Source of the DNA: Arthrobacter sp. ISL-85
GTDB lineage: Bacteria > Actinomycetota > Actinomycetes > Actinomycetales > Micrococcaceae
Length of the DNA: 64,000 nucleotides
Assembly: GCF_018613675.1 (NCBI RefSeq)
Contig: NZ_JAGGPQ010000005.1
Coordinates: 372,001-436,000 of the forward strand
Direction: 5' to 3'
The notes beneath the pieces were generated by a model. That model did no database searches. It worked only from the letters and a program-made list of their open reading frames with translations, and was not told where the DNA came from. Made by a program: the position numbers and the translations under genes. Below are positions 25,213 through 34,470 of the stretch, piece by piece. Positions within the stretch are counted from its first letter, which is position 1. Every line of letters starts with the position of its first letter.

Positions 25213-26904
25213 ATGACCCAAACTGCCCTTACCGGCCTTGTTACACCTCCACGACTGCCCCAGGGCACCCTGCGGATCGTCCCGCTTGGCGGGCTGGGGG
25301 AGATCGGCCGGAACATGGCCGTGTTCGAAATCGACGGCAAACTGCTCATCGTGGACTGCGGCGTCCTCTTCCCTGAGGAGACCCAGCCCGGCGTTGACCT
25401 GATCCTGCCGGACTTCTCCTACATCGAGGACCGGATGGACGACGTCGTGGCCGTGGTCCTCACGCACGGCCACGAGGACCACATCGGCGCAGTGCCCTAC
25501 CTGCTGCGCCTCCGCAACGACATCCCGCTGGTGGGATCGCAGCTGACCCTCGCCCTGATCGAGGCGAAGCTGCAGGAACACCGCATCCGGCCGTACACGC
25601 TAACGGTCGAAGAGGGCCAGGTGGAGAAATTCGGGCCGTTCGAATGCGAGTTCGTCGCCGTCAACCACTCCATCCCGGACGCCCTCGCCGTGTTCATCCG
25701 TACCGCCGGCGGCACGGTCCTGCACACCGGCGACTTCAAGATGGACCAGCTGCCGCTGGACGGACGCATCACCGACCTTCGGCACTTCGCCAAACTCGGT
25801 GAAGAGGGCGTGGACCTCTTCATGTCCGACTCCACCAACGCTGACGTGCCCGGATTCACCACCGCCGAGAAGGAAATCGGCCCCACGCTGGAGCGGCTTT
25901 TCGGGCAGGCCACCAAGCGCATCATCGTGGCGTCCTTCTCGTCCCACGTGCACCGCGTGCAGCAGGTCCTCGATGCCGCGGCCAAGCACAACCGCAAGGT
26001 TGCCTTCGTGGGCCGCTCCATGGTCCGCAATATGGCCATCGCGGAAAAACTGGGTTACCTGGACGTCCCGGCCGGGCTCGTTGTGGATATCAAGAACATC
26101 GACAACCTGCCGGACAATCGCGTGGTACTCATGTCCACCGGCTCCCAGGGCGAGCCCATGGCCGCCCTGTCCCGGATGGCTAACGGCGACCACCGGGTGG
26201 TGGTGGGCGACGGCGATACCGTCATCCTGGCCTCCAGCCTTATTCCCGGCAACGAAAATGCGGTATTCCGGATCATCAACGGCCTCCTCAAGCTGGGCGC
26301 CGACGTCATCCACAAGGGCAACGCCAAGGTCCACGTCTCGGGGCACGCAGCGGCCGGCGAACTCCTCTACTGCTACAACATCCTCGAGCCGCTCAACGCG
26401 ATGCCCGTGCACGGCGAAACCCGCCACCTGATCGCCAACGGCAAGATCGCCATCGAGTCCGGTGTCCCGGACGCCAGCGTCATCCTCGCGGACAACGGCA
26501 CGGTCATCGACCTTCGTGACCACCAGGCAGACATTGTGGGCCAGGTGGAGGTCGGCTTTATCTACGTCGACGGCTCCAGCGTGGGTGAAATCACTGACGC
26601 GGACCTCAAGGACCGCCGTATCCTGGGCGACGAAGGCTTTATCTCGATCATCACGGTGGTCCACCGCGCCACCGGCAAGGTGGTGTCCGGGCCCGAAATC
26701 CATGCCCGCGGCGTTGCCGAGGATGATTCGGTGTTCGACGACATCATCCCCAAGATCAATGCGGCACTGGAAGAGGCAGTCCAGAACCACGCCGACCACA
26801 CCAGCCACCAGCTCCAGCAGGTGGTCCGCCGGGTTGCGGGCACGTGGGTCAACCGCAAGCTGCGCCGCAAGCCCATGATCATCCCGGTGGTGCTCGAGGC
26901 CTGA
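25213..26904 (+). CDS. rnj: Ribonuclease J
   Basis: Metallo-beta-lactamase-fold RNase with 5'-3' exo- and endonuclease activity in RNA turnover. The 563-aa protein has PLGGLGEIGRNM, the zinc motif HGHEDH (85-90), the beta-CASP region SDSTNAD...IIVASFSSHVHRVQQ, STGSQGEPMAAL, HVSGHAAAGE and MPVHGETRHL, and a C-terminal domain ending in RRKPMIIPVVLEA. ATG 25213 with GGAAAGAAG upstream. The dapA-rnj order is conserved in actinobacteria. Confidence 0.96.
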   Translation: MTQTALTGLVTPPRLPQGTLRIVPLGGLGEIGRNMAVFEIDGKLLIVDCGVLFPEETQPGVDLILPDFSYIEDRMDDVVAVVLTHGHEDHIGAVPYLLRLRNDIPLVGSQLTLALIEAKLQEHRIRPYTLTVEEGQVEKFGPFECEFVAVNHSIPDALAVFIRTAGGTVLHTGDFKMDQLPLDGRITDLRHFAKLGEEGVDLFMSDSTNADVPGFTTAEKEIGPTLERLFGQATKRIIVASFSSHVHRVQQVLDAAAKHNRKVAFVGRSMVRNMAIAEKLGYLDVPAGLVVDIKNIDNLPDNRVVLMSTGSQGEPMAALSRMANGDHRVVVGDGDTVILASSLIPGNENAVFRIINGLLKLGADVIHKGNAKVHVSGHAAAGELLYCYNILEPLNAMPVHGETRHLIANGKIAIESGVPDASVILADNGTVIDLRDHQADIVGQVEVGFIYVDGSSVGEITDADLKDRRILGDEGFISIITVVHRATGKVVSGPEIHARGVAEDDSVFDDIIPKINAALEEAVQNHADHTSHQLQQVVRRVAGTWVNRKLRRKPMIIPVVLEA

Positions 26905-27027
26905 CCGTCCTTGCCGCCGGCTCCGGCCCGTTCTCCCGTTGCAGGCAGGAGTGCGGGCCGGACGCATTTAGCCGCGGTTGGGGACCGTCCCGGCCCCGAT
27001 ATCCCCGGAATCACAGCATGCTTCCGG

Positions 27028-27033
27028 TAGCGT
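27028..27033 (+). promoter_or_regulatory. -10 element of ftsK
   Basis: TAGCGT ends 7 nt before the ATG at 27041; leaderless type. Confidence 0.45.
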
Positions 27034-27040
27034 GGCTACT

Positions 27041-29935
27041 ATGGCCACACGTACTACTTCCGCGCCCAAAGGTACCGGCAGGGGCAGCTCCGGCAGCAAA
27101 CCCGGGAGCTCCACCGGCCGCGGAACCGGCTCCACCGCCGGCAAGGCAGGGCGCGGCGGCTCATCCACTACCGCCCGCACCCGCCAGCTTCCCGCCGTCG
27201 AACACCACGAGCCCTGGCTGTTGCGAGTGGTGGGCGGAGCCTGGCTGGGAATTGGCCATGTGGTGGGCGGGGGAGTGCGCCGCATCGGCCACGATGTCAG
27301 TGACCTTCCTGCCGGGGACCGCCGCGACGGCGCCGCGCTGTTCAACCTGGCGCTGGGGGTCTTCATCGCCACGTTCGCCTGGTGGGGGCTGACGGGCTGG
27401 TTCCCGGACGCCGTCTACGCCGTGGTGAACGGCACCTTCGGCTGGATTTCCCTGCTGCTTCCGCTCATGCTTTTCGTCTGTGCCTTCCGGTTGTTCCGGA
27501 AGCCTTCCGATGGCCGGGGCAACAACAGGGTGGGCATCGGCTTCCTGATCATGACGTTCGCCGGCTGCGGGATGGCGCACATCCTGGGCGGCCAGCCCAC
27601 CGTGGCCGACGGCTTCAACGGCCTCCGCAAAGCCGGCGGCATGCTCGGCTTCCTGGCCGCCACACCGCTGGCCGCCATCCATCCCGCCGTGCCCGTGGCC
27701 CTCTACGGCCTGCTCGCCTTTGTCTCACTGCTGATCATCACGGCCACCCCGTTCACGGCCATTCCGCGCCGCCTTCGCGGTGCCTACGAGCACCTCATGG
27801 GCATCGACCTGATGGACCAGGATCACGCCGGCGACGTCCACGACCGCAGCTACCTTGAGCGCGCGGCCCCCGCCGCACCCAGGAAGAAGAAGCGCAGGCT
27901 TTTTGGGAAGAACGAAGAGCCAGAGGCAGGCCTTGAGGGCTACGTAGGCGACGAGGCCTTCGAACACGCCGTCATCGACGACGACGAGCGCGAACCCGCA
28001 CGCCCCGCACCAGGCGTGCGGCGGCCCACCCAGGCGGAGATCGCCGTCGAAAAGATCAAGGCAGCCCAGGGCCTGGGCGCCGGCTCCCACGCGGCAGCGC
28101 CGGACAACGCCACCGAGGCCATCCCGCTGGTGATCCCCGGCGCGGCCGCTCCGGGGAAGCCAGCAGCCGCCGCACCTACCGTGCCTTCGAACCCGGTGGC
28201 ACCCGCGCCGCCGCCCGTACCCATCCCGCAGCGCACGGAGCAGCTGTCCCTCGCCGGCGATGTCACATACACCCTGCCGGCATCGGACTACCTGACCCCG
28301 GGGTCCATCCCGAAGGAGCGCACCGAAGCCAACGACGCCGTCGTCGCTGCCCTGACCGACACCCTCACGCAGTTCAACGTCGATGCCACCGTGACCGGTT
28401 TCAGCCGCGGTCCCACCGTCACCCGGTACGAGATCGAACTCTCGCCCGGCACCAAGGTGGAGCGTGTCACGGCGCTGTCCAAGAACATCTCGTACGCGGT
28501 GGCGTCCAGCGACGTCCGCATCCTTAGCCCCATCCCCGGCAAGTCGGCAATCGGCATCGAGATCCCCAACACGGACCGCGAGACCGTCTCCCTGGGCGAT
28601 GTGCTCCGCAGCCAGAACGCCCGGCGCACCGACCACCCGATGGTCATGGGCGTGGGCAAGGACGTTGAGGGCGGCTACGTGGTGGCCAACCTGGCCAAGA
28701 TGCCGCACCTGCTGGTGGCCGGTGCCACCGGTGCCGGTAAGTCATCCTTCGTGAACTCGATGATCACCTCCATCCTGATGCGCGCCACCCCCGACGAGGT
28801 GCGCATGGTCATGGTGGACCCCAAGCGTGTGGAACTGACCGCCTACGAGGGCGTCCCGCACCTCATCACGCCGATCATCACCAACCCCAAGAAGGCCGCC
28901 GAAGCGCTGCAGTGGGTGGTGCGTGAAATGGACGCCCGCTACGACGACCTCGCCAACTACGGCTTCAAGCACATCGACGACTTCAACAAGGCGGTGCGGG
29001 CCGGCAAGGTCATCCCGCCCGAGGGTTCCAAGCGCGTCATCCGGCCGTACCCGTACCTCCTGGTGATCGTCGATGAACTCGCTGACCTGATGATGGTGGC
29101 CCCGCGCGACGTGGAAGACTCCATTGTCCGCATTACCCAGCTTGCCCGTGCCGCGGGCATCCACCTGGTGCTGGCCACCCAGCGGCCGTCCGTGGATGTG
29201 GTCACCGGCCTGATCAAGGCCAACGTGCCCTCCCGCATGGCCTTCGCCACCTCCTCCGTCACCGACTCCCGCGTGGTCCTGGACCAGCCCGGCGCCGAAA
29301 AGCTCATCGGCCAGGGTGACGCGCTCTTCCTGCCCATGGGCGCCTCCAAGGCAATGCGCGTCCAGGGCGCCTGGGTCACGGAGTCGGAAATCCACAAGGT
29401 CGTGGAGCATGTCAAGGGCCAACTGCAGGCCGTCTACCGTGACGACGTCGCTCCCGAGGCGGAAAAGAAGCAGATCGACGACGACATCGGCGACGACCTC
29501 GAGGTGCTCCTGCAGGCCACCGAACTGGTGGTCACCACGCAGTTCGGTTCAACGTCCATGCTGCAGCGCAAGCTGCGCGTCGGCTTCGCCAAGGCCGGGC
29601 GCCTGATGGACCTGCTCGAATCCAGGGGAGTGGTGGGGCCCTCCGAGGGCTCCAAAGCCCGCGATGTCCTGGTCAAGCCGGACGACCTTGCCGCTGTCCT
29701 CGCGGCAATGAAGGGCCAGGAAGCTCCCGCGGCGCCTGACTCGCAGACCGCCGCGCTCAGCGACAACGCCAACGCCAACATCGCCCAGGGCGGCTATGCC
29801 GAGGACCTGGTGGCCGCCGACCTGGACCAACGGAAGCAGAACGTTGAATATTACGACGGTTCGGATTCCGCTCCCGGCGGGTACGGCGATGACGACGACG
29901 GCTCCGAGGACGCCTGGTCCCTCACCGGGCGCTAG
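27041..29935 (+). CDS. ftsK: DNA translocase FtsK/SpoIIIE
   Basis: Septal DNA pump for chromosome segregation, 964 aa. It starts with a basic Ser/Gly-rich head; four membrane helices lie between about 105 and 245, then an acidic-to-Pro/Ala linker to about 410. The motor has Walker A GATGAGKS at 561-568, Walker B VIVDELADLM near 675, and ATQRPSVDVVTG. The C-terminal winged-helix gamma domain (RKLRVGFAKAGRLMDLLESRG) reads the KOPS-type sequence. ATG 27041 is favoured over TTG 26978 by the -10 position. Confidence 0.96.
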   Translation: MATRTTSAPKGTGRGSSGSKPGSSTGRGTGSTAGKAGRGGSSTTARTRQLPAVEHHEPWLLRVVGGAWLGIGHVVGGGVRRIGHDVSDLPAGDRRDGAALFNLALGVFIATFAWWGLTGWFPDAVYAVVNGTFGWISLLLPLMLFVCAFRLFRKPSDGRGNNRVGIGFLIMTFAGCGMAHILGGQPTVADGFNGLRKAGGMLGFLAATPLAAIHPAVPVALYGLLAFVSLLIITATPFTAIPRRLRGAYEHLMGIDLMDQDHAGDVHDRSYLERAAPAAPRKKKRRLFGKNEEPEAGLEGYVGDEAFEHAVIDDDEREPARPAPGVRRPTQAEIAVEKIKAAQGLGAGSHAAAPDNATEAIPLVIPGAAAPGKPAAAAPTVPSNPVAPAPPPVPIPQRTEQLSLAGDVTYTLPASDYLTPGSIPKERTEANDAVVAALTDTLTQFNVDATVTGFSRGPTVTRYEIELSPGTKVERVTALSKNISYAVASSDVRILSPIPGKSAIGIEIPNTDRETVSLGDVLRSQNARRTDHPMVMGVGKDVEGGYVVANLAKMPHLLVAGATGAGKSSFVNSMITSILMRATPDEVRMVMVDPKRVELTAYEGVPHLITPIITNPKKAAEALQWVVREMDARYDDLANYGFKHIDDFNKAVRAGKVIPPEGSKRVIRPYPYLLVIVDELADLMMVAPRDVEDSIVRITQLARAAGIHLVLATQRPSVDVVTGLIKANVPSRMAFATSSVTDSRVVLDQPGAEKLIGQGDALFLPMGASKAMRVQGAWVTESEIHKVVEHVKGQLQAVYRDDVAPEAEKKQIDDDIGDDLEVLLQATELVVTTQFGSTSMLQRKLRVGFAKAGRLMDLLESRGVVGPSEGSKARDVLVKPDDLAAVLAAMKGQEAPAAPDSQTAALSDNANANIAQGGYAEDLVAADLDQRKQNVEYYDGSDSAPGGYGDDDDGSEDAWSLTGR

Positions 29936-29940
29936 CCCGG

Positions 29941-29946
29941 TAGCCT
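29941..29946 (+). promoter_or_regulatory. -10 element of pgsA
   Basis: TAGCCT ends 6 nt before the GTG of pgsA, and starts 5 nt after the ftsK stop. Confidence 0.45.
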
Positions 29947-29952
29947 AGAAAC

Positions 29953-30597
29953 GTGACTAGCACCGATGCAACCGCCGCCGGCCGAGGCCGTGCCGGGGTC
30001 TGGAACCTTCCCAACGTCCTGACCATGATCCGCATCGCGCTGGTCCCGTTTTTCGTTTGGTTCCTCGTGGCGGATGCTCCCGGGCTGCACAGCGTCTCCG
30101 GACCGTGGCGATGGGCAGCGGTGGCGGCGTTCGCCGTCGCCATCTACACGGACAAGCTCGACGGCGACATCGCCAGGAGCCGGAACCTCGTCACCGACTT
30201 CGGCAAGATCGCCGACCCCATCGCCGACAAGCTCCTTATCGGCTCAGCGCTTGTGATGCTGTCCCTGCTGGGTGAGCTCCCCTGGTGGGCAACCGTCGTG
30301 ATCCTGGTGCGGGAATGGGGCATCACTGCCCTGCGCTTCTTCGTGATCCGCTACGGCGTCATCCCCGCCTCCCGCGGCGGCAAGCTCAAGACCGTTGTGC
30401 AGACCGCGGCGATCTTCCTGTACCTGCTGCCTTTCGCGGCATTCGCTCCATGGATGTCCTGGGTGGCGTTCGCCGTCATGATGGCCGCCGTGGCCATCAC
30501 GCTGTGGACTGGCGTCGAATACGTGGTTGAAGCGCTGCGGCTGCGTGCCAACGGCAAGCGCCAGGCAGGGACCGTGGAAGGGCGGGAACAAGCGTGA
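29953..30597 (+). CDS. pgsA: CDP-diacylglycerol-glycerol-3-phosphate 3-phosphatidyltransferase
   Basis: Membrane enzyme that makes phosphatidylglycerol phosphate. The 214-aa protein has about five helices and the complete CDP-alcohol phosphotransferase motif from Asp67 to Asp92 (D-x2-DG-x2-AR-x8-G-x3-D-x3-D). GTG start; its TGA overlaps the cinA start (GTGA). The order ftsK-pgsA-cinA-clgR resembles the mycobacterial ftsK-pgsA3-clgR region. Confidence 0.94.
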   Translation: MTSTDATAAGRGRAGVWNLPNVLTMIRIALVPFFVWFLVADAPGLHSVSGPWRWAAVAAFAVAIYTDKLDGDIARSRNLVTDFGKIADPIADKLLIGSALVMLSLLGELPWWATVVILVREWGITALRFFVIRYGVIPASRGGKLKTVVQTAAIFLYLLPFAAFAPWMSWVAFAVMMAAVAITLWTGVEYVVEALRLRANGKRQAGTVEGREQA

Positions 30598-31073
30598 GCA
30601 ACCTTCATCAACTGGCCGCCCAGGCCGTCAGGCAAGCGCTCGAGTCCGGGCAGACCGTCGCCACGGCGGAATCATTGACGGCCGGCATGGTTTCCGCGGT
30701 CCTGGCCGATACGCCCGGAGCATCCGGCATGCTGCAGGGCGGCGTGGTGGCCTACCAGAACTCCGTGAAGGATGCGGTGCTGCACGTGCCCGCCGACCTG
30801 CTGGCCCGTGCCGGCTCCGTCGACCCCGACGTAGCCCGTGCCATGGCTGCCGGGGCGCGTACTGTCCTCGGCGCCGACGTCGGGCTTTCCACCACGGGCG
30901 TCGCCGGTCCCGAGGCCCACGACGGCAAGCCCGTGGGCCGGGTCTATATCGGAATTGCCACCGCTGCCGGAACCGCCGGGTTCGAGTACACCTTCACCGG
31001 CAGCCGGCCGGACATCCGGGCCGCTGCCTGCGGGGCGGCCCTGGAAAGACTCCTCGAGGCCTTGTCCGGCTGA
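30594..31073 (+). CDS. cinA: CinA C-terminal domain protein, nicotinamide-nucleotide amidase
   Basis: Stand-alone CinA/PncC domain of 159 aa that deamidates nicotinamide mononucleotide for NAD recycling. It shows TVATAESLTAGMVSAVLAD, GGVVAYQNSVK, GLSTTGVAGPE and GKPVGRVYIGIAT. The N-terminal MoCF domain of full-length CinA is absent, which is common. GTG overlaps the pgsA stop. Confidence 0.93.
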   Translation: MSNLHQLAAQAVRQALESGQTVATAESLTAGMVSAVLADTPGASGMLQGGVVAYQNSVKDAVLHVPADLLARAGSVDPDVARAMAAGARTVLGADVGLSTTGVAGPEAHDGKPVGRVYIGIATAAGTAGFEYTFTGSRPDIRAAACGAALERLLEALSG

Positions 31074-31111
31074 CCTTTGCGGGGCGCGAAGTTACCGCGC
31101 GTAAAGTTACC

Positions 31112-31138
31112 GGGAACAAAAGCCGGTACCGATTAGTT
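31112..31138 (+). promoter_or_regulatory. Candidate ECF-sigma (SigR/SigH/SigE-like) promoter of clgR
   Basis: GGGAAC (31112-31117), an 18-nt spacer and GTT (31136-31138), close to the GGAAT-N18-GTT type used by actinobacterial stress sigma factors. It sits upstream of clgR, a gene controlled by such sigma factors in relatives. Confidence 0.45.
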
Positions 31139-31193
31139 ATTACATTGTGTCGCTTCCGGAGAGCGGAGGCGCCTAGGATGAAATGACCAAGAC

Positions 31194-31214
31194 GGGTCCG
31201 CCGGCGGCGGACCC
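31194..31214 (+). promoter_or_regulatory. Hairpin in the clgR leader
   Basis: Nine-bp perfect stem GGGTCCGCC/GGCGGACCC with loop GGC. It may end cinA transcription or shape the clgR leader. Confidence 0.5.
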
Positions 31215-31334
31215 GACCAAAGAGGGAGCAAGGCGATACAGATGGTAAAGCAGCCCGTATCCGTGAACGGCGTTGTCCGCTGGAAGGATGTGGGCCTCGC
31301 CGAACAGGCTAAGAGCGAACAGAAGGAGCGCAAG

Positions 31335-31694
31335 ATGGTTGTACTTCGTCACGAAATTGGTGATGTCCTGCGCGATGTCCGCCAGCGTCAGGGGCGCACG
31401 CTCCGTGAAGTTTCGCACAGTGCCCGTGTCTCCCTGGGATACCTCAGCGAAGTGGAGCGCGGCCAGAAGGAAGCCTCGTCAGAGCTTCTGTCCTCGATCT
31501 GCTCGGCACTGGATGTTCCGTTGTCAAGCATGCTCCGCGAGGTCAGTGACCGCGTGGCCGTAGCCGAAGGCGTCGCAGTTCCGGACACCGTTCCGCAGGA
31601 ATTCTCCCAGCGCTACGGCCGTGACCTGGAACGCGACCTCAACACTGAACTGAACGACGAACTCTCCACGGGCCTCCTCTCCGGCGCCCGGTAA
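31335..31694 (+). CDS. clgR: ClgR-type helix-turn-helix transcriptional regulator
   Basis: XRE-family activator that in actinobacteria controls clp proteases and stress genes. The core (119 aa) begins [19 protein letters not shown] and has the HTH ([23 protein letters not shown]) at about residues 20-45, then [16 protein letters not shown] 31335 has AGAAGGAG 7 nt upstream and matches the start of known ClgR proteins. An in-frame ATG at 31242 would add 31 residues. A possible ECF promoter lies upstream and a strong terminator downstream. Confidence 0.9.
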   Translation: MVVLRHEIGDVLRDVRQRQGRTLREVSHSARVSLGYLSEVERGQKEASSELLSSICSALDVPLSSMLREVSDRVAVAEGVAVPDTVPQEFSQRYGRDLERDLNTELNDELSTGLLSGAR

Positions 31695-31725
31695 AGGTAC
31701 CTCCACCCGAGGATGGGCCTTGGAA

Positions 31726-31762
31726 AGCAGGAAGCCCCCGGCCGCGCCGGGGGCTTCCTGCT
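31726..31762. terminator. Bidirectional terminator between clgR and marR-type gene
   Basis: A 16-bp perfect stem, AGCAGGAAGCCCCCGG with CCGGGGGCTTCCTGCT, around the loop CCGCG, followed by GTTTCC. Confidence 0.88.
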
Positions 31763-31767
31763 GTTTC

Positions 31768-32298
31768 CTAGCCCTCCTCTACGGGGGATGCCTCTGCGGC
31801 TTCCCTGGGGAACCCGTCACGCTCATAGGTGGAGTTCAGCTTGGCCATGCAGCGGGCCAGTTCCTGCAGCTCCTCCACCGGCCACTCGCGCAGCCGCTCC
31901 TGGAAGACCTGGCGCCGGGCGTCCTGGACCTGGTGCATCTTCTCTTCGCCCTTTGGCGTCAGCCGGATGGACTGGGCCCGGCGGTCCAGTGGGTCCGCTT
32001 CCTTCGATACCAGCCCCAGGCTTTCCAGGAAGGCAATCTGCCGGCTGACCGACGGCTTGCCCACTCCGATGTTCATCGCAAGCTCGGTCAGCCGGATGGG
32101 TCCTTCCCGGCGGATCACCGTCAACAGCCCGTACGCGGCAGGCTCCATGTCGGGATGGACTTCGCGCGAGAGTTGGTTGGAAATGGCCCGGGCCCGCCGC
32201 CAAAAGAGGCTGATCTGGTGTTCGACATTCTGCAGCGCGGTGTCGGCGGCGTCATTGCCTGTGTCCTGCCACGGCGGGAGATCCGGGGAGTTGCTCAT
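31768..32298 (-). CDS. MarR-family transcriptional regulator
   Basis: 176-aa winged-helix regulator. The DNA-binding part reads PIRLTELAMNIGVGKPSVSRQIAFLESLGLVSKEADPLDRRAQSIRLT, a clear MarR wHTH at about residues 60-105, with helical dimer arms on both sides. The ligand is unknown. ATG 32298 is leaderless-type; ATG 32325 would add nine residues. Divergent from the DUF3046 gene, 41 nt apart. Confidence 0.9.
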   Translation of the reverse strand: MSNSPDLPPWQDTGNDAADTALQNVEHQISLFWRRARAISNQLSREVHPDMEPAAYGLLTVIRREGPIRLTELAMNIGVGKPSVSRQIAFLESLGLVSKEADPLDRRAQSIRLTPKGEEKMHQVQDARRQVFQERLREWPVEELQELARCMAKLNSTYERDGFPREAAEASPVEEG

Positions 32299-32305
32299 GG
32301 CAATA

Positions 32306-32311
32306 ATTCTA
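32306..32311 (-). promoter_or_regulatory. -10 element of the MarR gene
   Basis: TAGAAT on the minus strand ends 7 nt before the ATG at 32298; leaderless type. Confidence 0.5.
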
Positions 32312-32339
32312 GGGTCCCCACTCATGAGAGGATTTACCG

Positions 32340-32564
32340 ATGCGAATCAGCGAGTACTGGCGTCTCATGGATGACGAGTTCGGCACAGGGTACTCCCGCG
32401 TGCTGAGCAGTACCCTGGTTCTTGCCGGCGTCGGCGGGCGCACCGCTGACCAGGCCCTGGCCGCGGGTGTCGAGCCGCGCAGGGTCTGGCTTGCGGTCTG
32501 CGACGTCCAGGACGTTCCGGCGGAACGGCGGCTTGGCCGCGACATCGCCCCACGCCGCGATTAG
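32340..32564 (+). CDS. DUF3046 protein
   Basis: 74 aa, MRISEYWRLMDDEFG...SRVLSSTLVLAGVGGRTADQAL...VWLAVCDVQDVP, the typical DUF3046 pattern. In actinobacteria this small protein is regularly found just before recA. Its function is unknown. ATG 32340 with AGAGGA 7 nt upstream. Confidence 0.88.
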   Translation: MRISEYWRLMDDEFGTGYSRVLSSTLVLAGVGGRTADQALAAGVEPRRVWLAVCDVQDVPAERRLGRDIAPRRD

Positions 32565-32632
32565 CAGCGGTGCCCGTGCTGGTTCGGCCGGCCGGGACCC
32601 TGCCGCCTGACACGCCGCAGGAGCTCCACTCT

Positions 32633-32648
32633 TCGAATACCTGTTCGG
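32633..32648. promoter_or_regulatory. LexA (SOS) box of recA
   Basis: TCGAATACCTGTTCGG, two mismatches to TCGAACANNTGTTCGA. A TATGCT -10 (32656-32661) lies 7 nt downstream, so bound LexA would cover the -35 region. Confidence 0.85.
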
Positions 32649-32790
32649 ATAACGCTATGCTTTTTCTATCGGGTTTATCCACATAGCCGTTGTCCTCCAG
32701 CCGGAATGTCAGTGGGTCCCCTTAGCGTCAGAGATGACCAATACAACGGCCGCGAAGGCCACCATCGAGAAAGCATTAGAGGTGTCAACC

Positions 32791-33846
32791 ATGGCGGCAG
32801 CCCCGGATCGTGCAAAAGCGCTGGAAGCAGCGCTTGCCCAGATTGACAAGCAGTTCGGCAAGGGCTCGGTCATGCGCCTGGGCGATGAAGTCCGTGCGCC
32901 GATCGAAGTCATCCCCACCGGCTCCATCGCACTGGACGTCGCCCTTGGCATTGGCGGGCTCCCGCGCGGCCGCGTCATCGAAATCTACGGTCCTGAATCC
33001 TCGGGTAAGACCACCGTCGCCCTGCATGCTGTAGCAAGTGCCCAGCGCGCCGGCGGGATCGCCGCCTTCATCGACGCCGAGCACGCCCTTGACCCGGACT
33101 ACGCCGCCAAACTGGGCGTGGACACAGATGCCCTCCTCGTCTCCCAGCCGGACACCGGCGAGCAGGCCCTGGAGATCATGGACATGCTGGTCGGCTCCGG
33201 CTCGCTGGACATCGTCGTCATCGACTCCGTCGCCGCCCTGGTGCCGCGAGCCGAAATCGAAGGCGACATGGGTGACAGCCACGTCGGCCTCCAGGCGCGG
33301 CTCATGAGCCAGGCCCTGCGTAAGATCACCGGCCGCCTGAGCCAGACCAAGACCACCGCCATCTTCATCAACCAGCTCCGTGAAAAGATTGGCGTCTTCT
33401 TCGGTTCCCCGGAAACCACCACCGGTGGTAAGGCCCTTAAGTTCTACGCGTCGGTCCGCATCGACGTCCGGCGGATCCAGACCCTCAAGGAAGGCGCCGA
33501 TTCGGTCGGCAACCGGACCAAGGCCAAGATCGTCAAGAACAAGATGGCTCCGCCTTTCAAGGTGGCCGAGTTCGACATCATCTATGGCCAGGGCATCTCC
33601 CGCGAAGGCGGCATCATCGATATGGGCGTGGAGCACGGCATCATCAAGAAGTCGGGCTCCTGGTTCACCTACGACGGTGACCAGCTGGGCCAGGGCATGG
33701 AAAACTCGCGCAGGTTCCTCCGCGACAACCCCGAGCTGGCGGCCGAGCTGGAGCGCCTCATCAAGGAAAAGCTTGGCGTCGGAGTCAAACCTGCCGAAGA
33801 CGGGTCCAAGGACACGCCAAAGCTGAAAGCCGTCGACGGGTTCTAG
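32791..33846 (+). CDS. recA: Recombinase RecA
   Basis: Strand-exchange ATPase and LexA co-protease. The 351-aa protein has Walker A GPESSGKT (67-74), [11 protein letters not shown] (Walker B), the L1/L2 DNA loops ([20 protein letters not shown] and [16 protein letters not shown]), and the C-terminal domain with an acidic/basic tail. ATG 32791 with AGAGGTG upstream matches the family start; the same frame is open to 32734 but that part is not conserved. No intein. recX follows after 3 nt. Confidence 0.98.
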   Translation: MAAAPDRAKALEAALAQIDKQFGKGSVMRLGDEVRAPIEVIPTGSIALDVALGIGGLPRGRVIEIYGPESSGKTTVALHAVASAQRAGGIAAFIDAEHALDPDYAAKLGVDTDALLVSQPDTGEQALEIMDMLVGSGSLDIVVIDSVAALVPRAEIEGDMGDSHVGLQARLMSQALRKITGRLSQTKTTAIFINQLREKIGVFFGSPETTTGGKALKFYASVRIDVRRIQTLKEGADSVGNRTKAKIVKNKMAPPFKVAEFDIIYGQGISREGGIIDMGVEHGIIKKSGSWFTYDGDQLGQGMENSRRFLRDNPELAAELERLIKEKLGVGVKPAEDGSKDTPKLKAVDGF

Positions 33847-33849
33847 CCC

Positions 33850-34467
33850 TTGACCGGACCACGAACACGGCGGGCCCGTTCCGGCACCCCTTCAACGGGG
33901 CCGTCGGACGGGTTCGGCGTGCCTGAGGACCCGCACGCCGCGGACGCCGAACCGGACCCGTTCACGGTTGCGCAGACCATCGTGTACCGGCAGCTGACGG
34001 TGGCGCCCAAGAGCAGGCTGCAGCTTGCCCGGAAGCTGGCGGAACGGAACATCCCCGAACACGTCGCCGAGGCAGTGCTGGACAAGTTCCAGGACGTCCG
34101 CTTGATCAATGACGCCGAGTTTGCGGACATGTGGGTCAGGAGCCGCGCCCAGTCCCGCAAGCTCGCCAAGGGTGCCCTCAGGCGTGAGCTCGCTGAAAAG
34201 GGCATCGACCAGGAGACTGCCGCTTCAGCGCTGGAACAACTGACCGACGCTGACGAGGAAGCCGCTGCGCGCGCCCTGGTGGAGCGCAAGCTTCGGCCCG
34301 GGACGGATCTGTCCGGTCCGGGGGACCGGGACAAGGCCGTCCGGCGGTTGGCTTCCATGCTGGCGAGAAAGGGCTACCAGCCCTCGCAGGCGTTCCGGAT
34401 CGTCAACGAGGTCCTCGATTCCCAGCAGGGCCCCGACAGCGGCCGGCTGCAAAGCCGGTACCCTTAA
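33850..34467 (+). CDS. recX: Regulatory protein RecX
   Basis: Small helical inhibitor of RecA filaments, 205 aa. After a charged, disordered head of about 35 residues come the three RecX helical repeats: TVAPKSRLQLARKLAERNIPE, KGALRRELAEKGID and RRLASMLARKGYQPSQAFRIV. TTG start 3 nt after the recA stop; co-transcribed with recA and so probably SOS-induced. Confidence 0.93.
   Translation: MTGPRTRRARSGTPSTGPSDGFGVPEDPHAADAEPDPFTVAQTIVYRQLTVAPKSRLQLARKLAERNIPEHVAEAVLDKFQDVRLINDAEFADMWVRSRAQSRKLAKGALRRELAEKGIDQETAASALEQLTDADEEAAARALVERKLRPGTDLSGPGDRDKAVRRLASMLARKGYQPSQAFRIVNEVLDSQQGPDSGRLQSRYP
34459..34464 (+). promoter_or_regulatory. -10 element of miaB
   Basis: TACCCT, inside the last codons of recX, ends 6 nt before the GTG of miaB. 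Confidence 0.45.
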
Positions 34468-34470
34468 CGG

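Noticed and set aside
31155..31172. Possible ClgR operator CGC...GCG in the clgR promoter
   Set aside because: The half sites are nine bases apart, whereas the known ClgR box has five, so it does not fit.
32734..32790. A 19-residue N-terminal extension of RecA
   Set aside because: Not conserved in RecA; ATG 32791 has a proper ribosome binding site. It may be leader sequence only.
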